Source of the DNA: Acidobacteriota bacterium | GTDB taxonomy: Bacteria > Acidobacteriota > Blastocatellia > Pyrinomonadales > Pyrinomonadaceae | Assembly (NCBI GenBank): GCA_029781855.1 | Contig: JAKOVX010000100.1 | Coordinates: forward strand, 1 to 50,299 | Direction of reading: 5' to 3' | DNA: 50,299 bases | Shown here: one piece after another, positions 24,378 to 32,197 of the stretch | Position numbering within the stretch: position 1 is the stretch's first letter | How the letters are laid out: every line of letters starts with the position of its first letter | Program-made: the position numbers and the translations under genes | Notes under the pieces: model-generated | Seen by the model: the letters and a program-made list of their open reading frames with translations, nothing else | What the model was told of the DNA's origin: nothing | Databases searched by the model: none

Positions 24378-25781
24378 CTAGGTCAGTTCGAATTTCTCAC
24401 CGTACTGGGGCACCTCGACATTCCACCCGAAAGTCTCCTTGATGTGCTCGGCCATCGCCGCCGCCGACTCGGGCTCGCCGTGGGTGGTGAAGACCATCTT
24501 CGGCGTCGTATGAAGCCCGCTGAGCCACCGCAGGACGGCCTTCCAGTCGGCATGCGCCGAGAAGCCTTCGACCCGCTCGATATGGCATTTGACGGGCACC
24601 CAGTTCTTCATTATCTTGACCTCTCTCTCGCCGTCCTCGACCCGCCGTCCGGTCGTTCCGGCAGCCTGATAGCCAACAAATACAAGGGTCGCGTTGGGGT
24701 CGGGCAAGACGCGCATCGCGTGGTGCAGAACGCGTCCGCCGGTCAGCATTCCAGAGGCCGAAACGATGATCCGCGAACCCCTCATTTCATTGAGCTTTTT
24801 CGACTCTTCGCGGCTCGACGCTGTGCTCATCGAGGCCGTCCGCAGCGGATGCCGCTTTTTCGCCAGGATGGACGCGTATTCCTCGTCGTGCTCGTCTTCC
24901 CAGCGGTTGTAAACTTGTGTCGCCTGAGCCGCCATCGGCGAATCGACCACAACCGGTAGTACCGGAATGCGTTTCTGGTCCTCAAGCTCGCGGATCATGT
25001 AGAGCACTTCCTGTGTCCTGCCTACGGCGAATGCGGGTATCAGGATCGGGCCGTTCCGCCGAACCGCTTCGTTAATGATGCCGGCCATCTGCGTTTCGGA
25101 ATCGATATCGCCGTGCAGACGGTCGCCGTAGGTCGATTCGCACATCAGGTAATCGCAGTCCGGCGGCGGGGCTGGATCATTAAGGATCGGCTGGTCGTAA
25201 TGGCCGAGATCGCCGGAGAATAGGAACCTAATCGATGAATGGTCGGGTCGGGCATTTGCCAGCTCGACCAACACCATACTGGCTCCCATGATATGTCCGG
25301 CGACGCTGAAACTCGCCGTGACGCCGTCGCAGATCTCAACCGGATTCCCATCATTAGCCACCGGCCGCAGCCTTTCCAAGGCCGCACGGGCGTCGTCCTC
25401 GTCGTACAACGGCAGGGCCGGAGTATGCGTCGTCAGGGCGTGGCGATTGCGGTAATCGGCCTCTTCTTCCTGTAGCCGGGCGGAGTCAGGGAGCAGTATT
25501 TTCAGCAGATCGCCAGTCGCCCGCGAGGTCGTCACTTCGCCCTTGAAGCCCAATTTTACAAGCCTCGGCAGCCACCCTGTGTGGTCGATATGGGCGTGTG
25601 TGATGATAACCGCGTCGATCTCACGCGGATCGAACGGCGGGTCCTGCCAATTCCTGTCTCGGAGTTCTTTCAGGCCCTGAAACAGGCCGCAGTCCACCAG
25701 GACCTTTTTTCCGTTGCTTTCAAGTAGATATTTCGAACCCGTGACGGTTCCGACGCCGCCGTAGAAGGTGATGCTCGCCAT
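24378..25781 (-). CDS. Beta-CASP metallo-beta-lactamase-fold protein (RNA-processing type)
   Basis: 467 residues. N-terminal metallo-beta-lactamase domain with the zinc motif THAHIDHTGW (His62, His64, Asp66, His67), VDCGLFQG before it and SVAGHIMGASMVLVE later. Then comes the beta-CASP insert (about 245-370: PILIPAFAVGRTQEVLYMI, VDSPMAAQATQVY, IIVSASGMLTGGRVLHH) and the closing VEGFSAHADW plus FTTHGEPESA motifs. This is the layout of CPSF73/YSH1-like ribonucleases of bacteria. It probably cleaves RNA in the cytoplasm. The ATG at 25781 is preferred to the GTG at 25805, because the latter abuts a terminator hairpin and the conserved domain starts at the ATG. Confidence 0.92.
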   Translation of the reverse strand: MASITFYGGVGTVTGSKYLLESNGKKVLVDCGLFQGLKELRDRNWQDPPFDPREIDAVIITHAHIDHTGWLPRLVKLGFKGEVTTSRATGDLLKILLPDSARLQEEEADYRNRHALTTHTPALPLYDEDDARAALERLRPVANDGNPVEICDGVTASFSVAGHIMGASMVLVELANARPDHSSIRFLFSGDLGHYDQPILNDPAPPPDCDYLMCESTYGDRLHGDIDSETQMAGIINEAVRRNGPILIPAFAVGRTQEVLYMIRELEDQKRIPVLPVVVDSPMAAQATQVYNRWEDEHDEEYASILAKKRHPLRTASMSTASSREESKKLNEMRGSRIIVSASGMLTGGRVLHHAMRVLPDPNATLVFVGYQAAGTTGRRVEDGEREVKIMKNWVPVKCHIERVEGFSAHADWKAVLRWLSGLHTTPKMVFTTHGEPESAAAMAEHIKETFGWNVEVPQYGEKFELT

Positions 25782-25805
25782 AGTGTACGAATCTACCAGA
25801 AACAC

Positions 25806-25833
25806 GAACGGCCGGGCAATTGCCTGGCCGTTC
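25806..25833 (-). terminator. Terminator-like hairpin
   Basis: GAACGGCCGGGC / GCCTGGCCGTTC, 12 pairs with one G-U, loop AATT. It lies 33 bases after the GGDEF-protein stop on the minus strand and just before the start of the next gene. The following T-tract is weak (GTGTTTCT). Confidence 0.7.
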
Positions 25834-25865
25834 TAAATGCTCAAATTGGTGGACTCGATCGCCCC

Positions 25866-27140
25866 TCAGCCGACAGCTCGCTCCGGAAACCAAACGACAT
25901 TCGCCGGCGACTTTGCCTTTGCCTGCTGTTTATTTAACCTTGCAGAATGGATCATCTGGTCCGCGGTCTCACCGTGTTTGCCGAACGCCGCCGTTCCGAA
26001 ATAGAGTTCAGGTACGATCGAATCGGAATCGGACACGAAGAATCGGCTGACGACCAACGCAACGTTTATACGGTCGACTATTTCCGACGCAACGGTTTCG
26101 TCAGCCGTCGGGAATATGGCAAGAAATTCGTCATTACTGGAACGGGCGACAAAATCCATCTGGCGAAGCTGACGCCTGATCACTTGCGAAATCAAACGGA
26201 GCAGCCTGTCGCCTGTCGAATGGCCGAAGCGGCTATTTATTTCGTCAAAATCCCTGATATCGATCGCGATCATCGTCAGCGGCCGGTCACCGCGATTTCG
26301 TTGCGACTCGGCGATCTGATTCTCGAGTATGAGCCGGAACGCCCGTTCGTTGGGTAGTTCGGTCACAGGATCGGTCAGCGCTGAGGCGAGGCTCCGCTCA
26401 TACGAAAGCGAACTCGCAATCATCGGCGCGGCGCGCTCGGCAGCGGCCTCGAGCTTTACCAATGCATCCGCGTTGAATGCAGTTGGCGACTTAGAGAAGA
26501 GTTGCAGCACTCCGAATGCCGTGCAGTTACGCTTCAGCGGAACCGCGGCTGAAGAGCGAAAACCGACGAGTGCTTCTGCAGGAAACGCTGCCCGGCTTTC
26601 GAGCAATCCGCGTTCATATTGGGCCTCGCCGAGTGTGAAACTGCGTTCCGCGAGACCAGCACTTTTCAACGGGTCCGAGTTTCTGAACTTTTCCGCATTT
26701 TGCCCAAGGGACAGTTCGACCCGCATTGCGGCGTGTTCGGGGTCAACGAGCATCAGGACACATCCATCGAACGGTAGAACGTGATTGATCTGGCTTGAGA
26801 CAAGCCTGAACATATCTGCCGGGCTGAGCTTCCCGCCAAAATACTGTGCCGCTTCTTCGATAGCATGAAGCTGCCCATCCACGATCGATCCCTGCTGGGT
26901 CTCATCCACGCCGGACTCGGCAGATCTCAAACCACGAGTATTCCAATGGACCATAACGGCCGCCACCGCGAGATAGCAACCGACGATCGCCGCGAATCCG
27001 TACGATCTAGGAAACACCCGATTTTCGCCAGTCGCCACAAGGAATGTCGCTACCATCGAAAGCAGTGAAACAGCCACCATCAACGCCATACCGACGGCAG
27101 GATCACGTTGTCTCTTTTCGCGTCGAACCAATTGATTCAT
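25866..27140 (-). CDS. Membrane GAF-GGDEF protein with degenerate active site
   Basis: 424 residues. Two N-terminal helices (MALMVAVSLLSMVATFLVA and FAAIVGCYLAVAAVMVHW) anchor it. A GAF domain (about 85-245) and a GGDEF domain (about 255-420: TDPVTELPNERAFRLIL, IAIDIRDFDEINSRFGHSTGDRLLR) follow. The signature at 335-339 reads SNDEF instead of GGDEF, while the metal-binding Asp (Asp294 in IAIDIRDF) is kept. Loss of both glycines usually abolishes diguanylate cyclase activity, so it may be a GTP- or c-di-GMP-sensing or structural protein. No RxxD inhibitory site is obvious. Transcribed alone, ending at the hairpin before the beta-CASP gene. Confidence 0.88.
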   Translation of the reverse strand: MNQLVRREKRQRDPAVGMALMVAVSLLSMVATFLVATGENRVFPRSYGFAAIVGCYLAVAAVMVHWNTRGLRSAESGVDETQQGSIVDGQLHAIEEAAQYFGGKLSPADMFRLVSSQINHVLPFDGCVLMLVDPEHAAMRVELSLGQNAEKFRNSDPLKSAGLAERSFTLGEAQYERGLLESRAAFPAEALVGFRSSAAVPLKRNCTAFGVLQLFSKSPTAFNADALVKLEAAAERAAPMIASSLSYERSLASALTDPVTELPNERAFRLILENQIAESQRNRGDRPLTMIAIDIRDFDEINSRFGHSTGDRLLRLISQVIRRQLRQMDFVARSSNDEFLAIFPTADETVASEIVDRINVALVVSRFFVSDSDSIVPELYFGTAAFGKHGETADQMIHSARLNKQQAKAKSPANVVWFPERAVG

Positions 27141-27476
27141 TTAAATACTTGAGGGATTTCGAAGGCAGGAAGAATCGGGGTGAGAGCCATCTTCTAGCTT
27201 AGCTTTTCGCGGCTCCGGCAGTCAACATTTTATTTCGGATCGACGAGGTGGCTTCGGCGACCGGGCAAGCTCAAAAACGGGCTGAAATTTGGCCAAAATA
27301 TATTTTCGAAAATGCACCAATTTGGTTATTTTTAGGTTGACTAACCCTTTTTCAATATCTATTCTTACCCTTGCTCTGAAATAGAAAGAGTTTAGGGCAA
27401 AAAACGGTCGGCGTCGCTGACCGAAGTTACTATAGATACGTTAATTTTTTGAGAAAGACAGGAGACTTACAACACA
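27141..27476. other. Divergent intergenic region with promoter
   Basis: 336 bases without a gene. It contains the clear plus-strand promoter at 27337-27365 and a long AT-rich stretch upstream of it (27290-27335); the remainder shows nothing recognisable. Confidence 0.6.
27337..27365 (+). promoter_or_regulatory. Sigma-70-type promoter of lipoprotein 1
   Basis: TTGACT, 17-base spacer, TATTCT. Preceded by an AT-rich tract. About 100 bases of leader follow, containing GACAGGAGA ahead of the ATG. The same GGTTGACTAAC context recurs before the second lipoprotein gene. Confidence 0.75.
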
Positions 27477-27785
27477 ATGAAAAAGATCATTGCAACTGCA
27501 TCACTTTTCGCTTTCGCTGCTATGGGGATGGCCTGCGGCGAAGCGGCGACCAACAACACGGCTAACAAGCCGGCAGCGAACACGACGAACACGACAACGA
27601 CGAATACGACCACTTCGAATTCGTCGACGACGAACACAACTGCTCCGGCCAATACTTCGAACATGGCGCCTGCCAATTCGTCGAACATGAAACCGGCAAA
27701 CACCACGACTGCTCCGGCCGCCAACACCAAGGCAGCAAACACGGCAGCACCGTCATCGAACACCATGAAACCGGCTAACAAATAG
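27477..27785 (+). CDS. Small Asn/Thr/Ala-rich lipoprotein 1
   Basis: 102 residues. Signal sequence KKIIATASLFAFAAMGMAC with a lipobox ending in Cys19, so the mature protein is a lipid-anchored chain of about 83 residues composed almost wholly of Asn, Thr, Ala, Ser and Pro (TTNTTTTNTTTSNSSTTN, APANTSNMAPANSSN). No folded domain is likely. AGGAGA lies about 12 bases upstream of the ATG. It is paralogous to the next gene: same GMACGEAA start of the mature part and the same promoter and leader design. It probably forms a flexible, possibly glycosylated surface or periplasmic spacer; no function is known. Confidence 0.8.
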   Translation: MKKIIATASLFAFAAMGMACGEAATNNTANKPAANTTNTTTTNTTTSNSSTTNTTAPANTSNMAPANSSNMKPANTTTAPAANTKAANTAAPSSNTMKPANK

Positions 27786-27813
27786 TCAAAAACTTTTGCT
27801 TTCGGGCAGAATG

Positions 27814-27849
27814 AAACGCGTTGTTTCCGAACAGCGCGTTTTTATTTTT
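27814..27849 (+). terminator. Rho-independent terminator
   Basis: Stem AAACGCGTTGTT / AACAGCGCGTTT with one T-G pair and loop TCCG, followed by TTTATTTTT. Ends lipoprotein gene 1. Confidence 0.85.
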
Positions 27850-27915
27850 GCTTTCAGAACAATAAGTAGGCCGATTTACCGGTGCACAAATAGTTTTAAA
27901 ATGCAGTTTTTGGGG

Positions 27916-27944
27916 TTGACTAACTAGCGTAAGCCCTTTATATT
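27916..27944 (+). promoter_or_regulatory. Sigma-70-type promoter of lipoprotein 2
   Basis: TTGACT, 17-base spacer, TATATT, within GGTTGACTAAC as in promoter 1. A shared AAATAGAAAGA sequence lies about 20 bases downstream of the -10 in both leaders. Confidence 0.75.
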
Positions 27945-28047
27945 GTCGAATGTTCCGAAAAATAGAAAGATACGGGACATCGGGCATGTTCGCATGGCCG
28001 AAAAATTAGATCTAATCTTTGAAGAAGACAGGAGAATCAAACTAGTT

Positions 28048-28353
28048 ATGAAAAAAGTAATTGCACTTTCAGCAGTTCTTGTGATGGGTGCTTTGGGAAT
28101 GGCTTGCGGTGAAGCGGCCAACAACACAGCAGCCAACAAACCGGCCAACAACACGGCATCCAACATGGCTTCGAACACTGCTTCGAACACTGCTTCGAAC
28201 ACCGCTTCGAACACTGCTTCGAATACCGCTTCCAACACGGCATCGAACACGGCTTCCAACACCGCGGCTAACAAGCCGGCGACGAACGAGCCGATGAAGC
28301 CTGCTGCTTCGAACACCGCTTCGAACACGATGAAGCCGGCAGCGAACAAATAG
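28048..28353 (+). CDS. Small Asn/Thr/Ala/Ser-rich lipoprotein 2
   Basis: 101 residues from the ATG at 28048, which has GACAGGAGA upstream exactly as in the paralog; the longer open frame to the left is leader. Signal KKVIALSAVLVMGALGMAC with lipobox Cys. The mature part is dominated by ten in-frame NTAS-type tetrapeptides coded by a 12-bp repeat, followed by NKPATNEPMKPAASN. A disordered lipid-anchored spacer is likely. Gene pair by duplication with lipoprotein 1. Confidence 0.8.
   Translation: MKKVIALSAVLVMGALGMACGEAANNTAANKPANNTASNMASNTASNTASNTASNTASNTASNTASNTASNTAANKPATNEPMKPAASNTASNTMKPAANK
28150..28269 (+). repeat. 12-bp minisatellite inside lipoprotein 2
   Basis: Ten tandem units of AACACNGCTTCG type, all in frame, coding NTAS/NMAS. 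Units 3, 4 and 6 are identical, so copy number could change by slippage without breaking the frame. Confidence 0.9.
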
Positions 28354-28379
28354 TTTCAGTTCTTAGCTGGAATTTAATG

Positions 28380-28416
28380 AGACCCGATCGTTCTAGACGG
28401 TCGGGTCTTTCCCGTT
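28380..28416 (+). terminator. Rho-independent terminator
   Basis: AGACCCGATCG / CGGTCGGGTCT, 11 pairs with one G-U, loop TTCTAGA, then TTCCCGTTTT. Ends lipoprotein gene 2 before the convergent YyaL-like gene. Confidence 0.8.
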
Positions 28417-28454
28417 TTGTCGTGCGGAACTGGTTGTCACCAACCTATCCTGTG

Positions 28455-30494
28455 TCACGAAACTATAAGTTCGCGTAATTCCCGCGGAGTCGTCACGGGG
28501 CGCTGACAGACAAACTTCTCACATACGTATACCGTCGGCGACCCACCAACCATTTCGCGGCCTTTGACCAGTTCCAGCGGCGAACTCTCCGATCGGTCTG
28601 CATCACATCTGACGGCCACCGAACCCGGCAAATAGCTCGAAAATACTGTCCGTTCCATTACATTTCCGGGCGGGCCGATGATCACGATCTCCTTTCCGTC
28701 GCCAAAATGGAATTCCAGTGCCGACAACATGCGGCCAAATCCCTGAGGATGCCGCTGGACCTGCCGTGACGCCATCCGAAGCACCGTCACTGCCAAACGC
28801 TCGTACCGTTCGTCTCCGGTGAGTTTGCCAAGTTTCAACAGCACGTCGGCCGCCAAAGAATTCCCGGATGGCGTCGCATTGTCGAAAAAGTCCTTGTTGC
28901 GAACGATCAAATCTTCGTGGTCGTTGGATGTGAAAAAGAAGCCGCCACCTTCCTCGTCCCAAAATTCGGTGATCATCAGGTCGGCGAGCGATCGCGCTTC
29001 TGAGAGGTATTTTTCGATGCCCGACGACTGATAGAGTAATAACAAGCCGTCCGCTACGTTGGCGTAATCCTCAATGTAGGCATTGAGTTTGGCACCGCCG
29101 TCCTTCCACGTGCGGAGAAGACGTCCGTCTGAACGCAATTGATCGAGAATGAAGTCGGCGTTTCTGGTGGCAATGTCGAGGTATTCTCGGCTGTCGAGCA
29201 CTGCCGCGGCATCCGCAAACACCGTAAGCATCAGTCCGTTCCAAGCGGTCAGGACCTTTTCATCACGGTTCGGCTTGACGCGCTTTTCGCGCTCGGCAAA
29301 CAATTTGGAACGGCAAGAAGCAAGAAAAGCCTCGCGATCGGCCTCAGGCATTTCGTCGAGGGCCGCAGGGTTCTTGATATTGAGTATGTTTTTGCCCTCA
29401 AAATTCCCTTCTCTTGTAACGTCGAAATAACGATCAAAGGCCGCGGCGTCCTTCTCGCCGAGGATCTGTGCGATCTCCTCTGGAGTCCAGACAAAGAACT
29501 TCCCTTCTTCGCCTTCACTGTCGGCGTCCTGCGTCGAGTAAAAACCACCGCAAGGGTCGAGCATTTCGCGTCGAACATATTCGAGTGTGTCGGTTGCTAT
29601 CCGTTTGTAGAACTCGCTGCCCGTGACCTGATACGCGTGAAGATAAACGCGTATCAATTGGGCGTTGTCGTATAGCATTTTCTCGAAGTGCGGCACGAGC
29701 CAGATCGCGTCAACCGCATAACGATGAAAACCGCCGCCAAGCTGGTCGTAAATGCCGCCGCGGGCCATCTTATCGAGTGTGTGGGTGACGATCGCGATGG
29801 CCCGTTCGTCGCCGGTCCGATGATGATAACGTAGAAGAAATTCGAGTGACATCGCTGCCGGAAATTTAGGCGCGCCGCCAAATCCGCCATTGACTGCATC
29901 AAACGTCCGTGCATGGCTCTCGAAAGCGGCATCGAGGATCTCAGTTCCGAGTCCGCCCTGAGCGACTTCTACCGTACTCAGCCGGCGAAGTTCGGTCACG
30001 ATGTTCGCCGCCGACTCCTCGAGTTCTTCACGTTTGTTCTTGTATGCCTCGGAAATGCTGGTCAGGATCTGCGGCCATGACGGCATATTGTAACGCGAGA
30101 CCGGTGGGAAATAGGTGCCTCCGTAAAACGGCCGCTTGTCCGGCGTGAGGAAGACGTTCATCGGCCAGCCGCCGCGTCCTGTCGTTAGCTGAACGAAATT
30201 CATGTATATCTGGTCGACATCGGGGCGTTCCTCCATATCGACCTTTATGTTGATGAAATGTTCGTTCATTATCGCGGCGACCGATTCATCCTCGAACGAT
30301 TCATGCTCCATGACGTGGCACCAGTGGCATGCCGAATAGCCAATGCTGACGAGTACAGGCTTGTCCTCGGCCTTTGCCCGCTCGAACGCCTCATCGCCCC
30401 ACGGATACCAATCGACCGGGTTGTGGGCGTGCTGGAGCAGGTAAGGGCTGGTCTCGTTGATCAGCTTGTTCGTAAAGGTTCTGGATCCTTGCAT
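28455..30494 (-). CDS. Thioredoxin-domain protein of YyaL/SSP411 (DUF255) family
   Basis: 679 residues, usual family length. The N-terminal thioredoxin-like DUF255 domain (about 5-165) has the conserved [20 protein letters not shown], a redox-type CHWC ([18 protein letters not shown]) and the [12 protein letters not shown] segment. The rest is an (alpha/alpha) barrel like N-acylglucosamine epimerases/glycosyl hydrolase-like folds ([47 protein letters not shown]). The biochemical role of the family is not settled. Cytoplasmic, no signal peptide. It is divergent from the aminotransferase gene and convergent with lipoprotein 2. Confidence 0.92.
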   Translation of the reverse strand: MQGSRTFTNKLINETSPYLLQHAHNPVDWYPWGDEAFERAKAEDKPVLVSIGYSACHWCHVMEHESFEDESVAAIMNEHFINIKVDMEERPDVDQIYMNFVQLTTGRGGWPMNVFLTPDKRPFYGGTYFPPVSRYNMPSWPQILTSISEAYKNKREELEESAANIVTELRRLSTVEVAQGGLGTEILDAAFESHARTFDAVNGGFGGAPKFPAAMSLEFLLRYHHRTGDERAIAIVTHTLDKMARGGIYDQLGGGFHRYAVDAIWLVPHFEKMLYDNAQLIRVYLHAYQVTGSEFYKRIATDTLEYVRREMLDPCGGFYSTQDADSEGEEGKFFVWTPEEIAQILGEKDAAAFDRYFDVTREGNFEGKNILNIKNPAALDEMPEADREAFLASCRSKLFAEREKRVKPNRDEKVLTAWNGLMLTVFADAAAVLDSREYLDIATRNADFILDQLRSDGRLLRTWKDGGAKLNAYIEDYANVADGLLLLYQSSGIEKYLSEARSLADLMITEFWDEEGGGFFFTSNDHEDLIVRNKDFFDNATPSGNSLAADVLLKLGKLTGDERYERLAVTVLRMASRQVQRHPQGFGRMLSALEFHFGDGKEIVIIGPPGNVMERTVFSSYLPGSVAVRCDADRSESSPLELVKGREMVGGSPTVYVCEKFVCQRPVTTPRELRELIVS

Positions 30495-30576
30495 TGCAAC
30501 ATTGTTTCACGCCGGCACGGATTTTTGAAACGGGACCGACATTCTGATATATTACGGACATAAATTTCTATGACCT

Positions 30577-30733
30577 CGCGTTGTATTGCAAAACTTCGTC
30601 CAGCCTGGCAACGCGCCGAACTCTTCGGCGGGGACTAATTTCTCCATTTGGCTTTTGGCAACCGCCCACCGCGGTTGTCTCTAACTGATCCGCGGTCCAT
30701 GACCGCACGGCTTATCAACTTAGGAGAAATATC
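30577..30733 (+). promoter_or_regulatory. Hairpin-rich 5' leader of the aminotransferase gene
   Basis: Four perfect stems in 130 bases: CGCGTTG/CAACGCG (30577, 30609, overlapping the next stem by 2 bases), CGCCGA/TCGGCG loop ACTCT (30614-30630), AACCGC/GCGGTT loop CCACC (30660-30676), GCGGTC/GACCGC loop CAT (30692-30706). GGCAAC occurs at 30607 and 30657, and GACTAATTTC follows the second stem. AGGAGA at 30722 is the ribosome site. This looks like a structured regulatory leader. The GGCAAC-hairpin-CTAATT order faintly recalls the S-box (SAM) core, but the upstream GAGGGA element is absent, so the class is undecided. Confidence 0.4.
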
Positions 30734-32089
30734 ATGCAACCAACTACAGAATTACAGCGGCCGATCATCAAAACAGAATTACCGGGCCCCAAAGCCCGCG
30801 AAATTATCGCCGCCGATGCCCAATATGTGACGCCGAGCTATCCGCGACCCGACTACAAACTCGTTGCGGAAAAAGGCTACGGCGTTTGGCTCGAAGATGC
30901 TGACGGTAACGTTTTCCTGGACTGTAACGCCGGCGTTGCTGTTTGCTCGACCGGCCATTGCCATCCGGAGATCGTCAAGGCGATCTCGGACCAGGCCGCG
31001 GAGCTCATCCACATGTGCGGCACGGACTTCTACTACCGCCATATGCCGGCTCTAGGCAAAAAGCTTGACGAGATCGTTCCGATCGACGGCCCGACCAAGA
31101 CGCACTTTGCGAATAGCGGAGCCGAGGCTGTCGAAACCGCTCTTAAATTGGCGATGTATCACACTCGCCGCCAGAAATTCATCTCGTTCTTCGGTTCATT
31201 TCACGGCCGTACGCTCGGAGCTCTTTCGCTGACCTCGTCGAAGAAAGCCCAACGTCTCGGCTTTATGCGACAGTCACTGGACGTTGTTCACATTCCGTAC
31301 CCAAACAAATACCGGCATTTTGCAGACGACAGGCTGTCGGATGAGGCGACCGTCACCCGCGACGTAATTAGCTGGATCGAAAACCGTTTGTTTAAAACGA
31401 CCACGCCTCCGGAAGAGGTCGCCGGCATCGTCCTCGAGGTCGTCCAGGGCGAAGGCGGTTACCTGCCTGCACCAACGGCGTTCGTCAAAGAGCTTCGCCG
31501 TATCTGTAACGAACACGGGATCATGCTGATCATTGATGAGGTACAGTCGGGCATGGGCCGTACGGGTCGGATGTTTGCCCTCGACCATCATGATGGCGTC
31601 AAGGCCGACATAGTCTGTATGGCTAAAGGCATCGGTTCAGGCATGCCGATCGGGGTCTGCACGGCGAAGGCCGATATCATGGACTGGCACAAAGGTGCCC
31701 ATGCTTCGACATTTGGCGGCAATCCGGTAGCGATCGCATCGGCGCTCAAAACCATCGAAATGCTGCAGGGCGGCCTGGTAGAAAATGCCCGTGAAGTAGG
31801 CGAATACCTCGAAAACGGGCTTCGCAAGCTTGCCGGCAAATATGACGTTGTTGGCGATGTTCGTGGCCTCGGGTTGATGCTCGGTGTCGAGTTCGTCACC
31901 GACAAGGCGTCCAGGAAGCCGAATGTCGCTCTTCGCGATCGCGTCGAAATGGCGTGTTTCAACCGGGGCTTGATCATTCTCGGCTGCGGAACAAGCACCA
32001 TCCGCTGGTCGCCGCCGTTGATATTGGCAAAGGAACACGTTGACGTTGCTCTCGAGATCTTCGACGATGCCATAGCTGCGAGTATTTAG
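30734..32089 (+). CDS. Class III PLP aminotransferase (4-aminobutyrate aminotransferase-like)
   Basis: 451 residues. Fold-type I, class III aminotransferase: FANSGAEAVETALKLA (phosphate-binding), SFFGSFHGRTLGALSLTSSK, LIIDEVQSGMGRTGRMFA (Asp268 that holds the pyridine ring) and CMAKGIGSGMP with the PLP lysine at 298; HASTFGGNPVAIASAL follows. The N-terminus with PGPKAREIIAADAQYVTPSY is typical of the 4-aminobutyrate/omega-amino-acid group with archaeal-like members, rather than ArgD or HemL. The substrate cannot be fixed: GABA, ornithine/lysine, or racemase-type activity are possible. AGGAGA lies 6 bases upstream. It sits behind a structured leader and ends at a terminator. Confidence 0.88.
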   Translation: MQPTTELQRPIIKTELPGPKAREIIAADAQYVTPSYPRPDYKLVAEKGYGVWLEDADGNVFLDCNAGVAVCSTGHCHPEIVKAISDQAAELIHMCGTDFYYRHMPALGKKLDEIVPIDGPTKTHFANSGAEAVETALKLAMYHTRRQKFISFFGSFHGRTLGALSLTSSKKAQRLGFMRQSLDVVHIPYPNKYRHFADDRLSDEATVTRDVISWIENRLFKTTTPPEEVAGIVLEVVQGEGGYLPAPTAFVKELRRICNEHGIMLIIDEVQSGMGRTGRMFALDHHDGVKADIVCMAKGIGSGMPIGVCTAKADIMDWHKGAHASTFGGNPVAIASALKTIEMLQGGLVENAREVGEYLENGLRKLAGKYDVVGDVRGLGLMLGVEFVTDKASRKPNVALRDRVEMACFNRGLIILGCGTSTIRWSPPLILAKEHVDVALEIFDDAIAASI

Positions 32090-32118
32090 GATCCATCGGA
32101 TTCACTGATAGCCTTGTG

Positions 32119-32147
32119 AGGGGTGGGCTTGGGGTCCACCCCTTTCT
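32119..32147 (+). terminator. Rho-independent terminator
   Basis: AGGGGTGG / CCACCCCT with a 9-base loop, followed by TTCTGCATTTT. Ends the aminotransferase gene. Confidence 0.75.
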
Positions 32148-32197
32148 GCATTTTCGGCGATTTCCGGTATTTCGGTCGGTTTGGGATAATTTAATCA

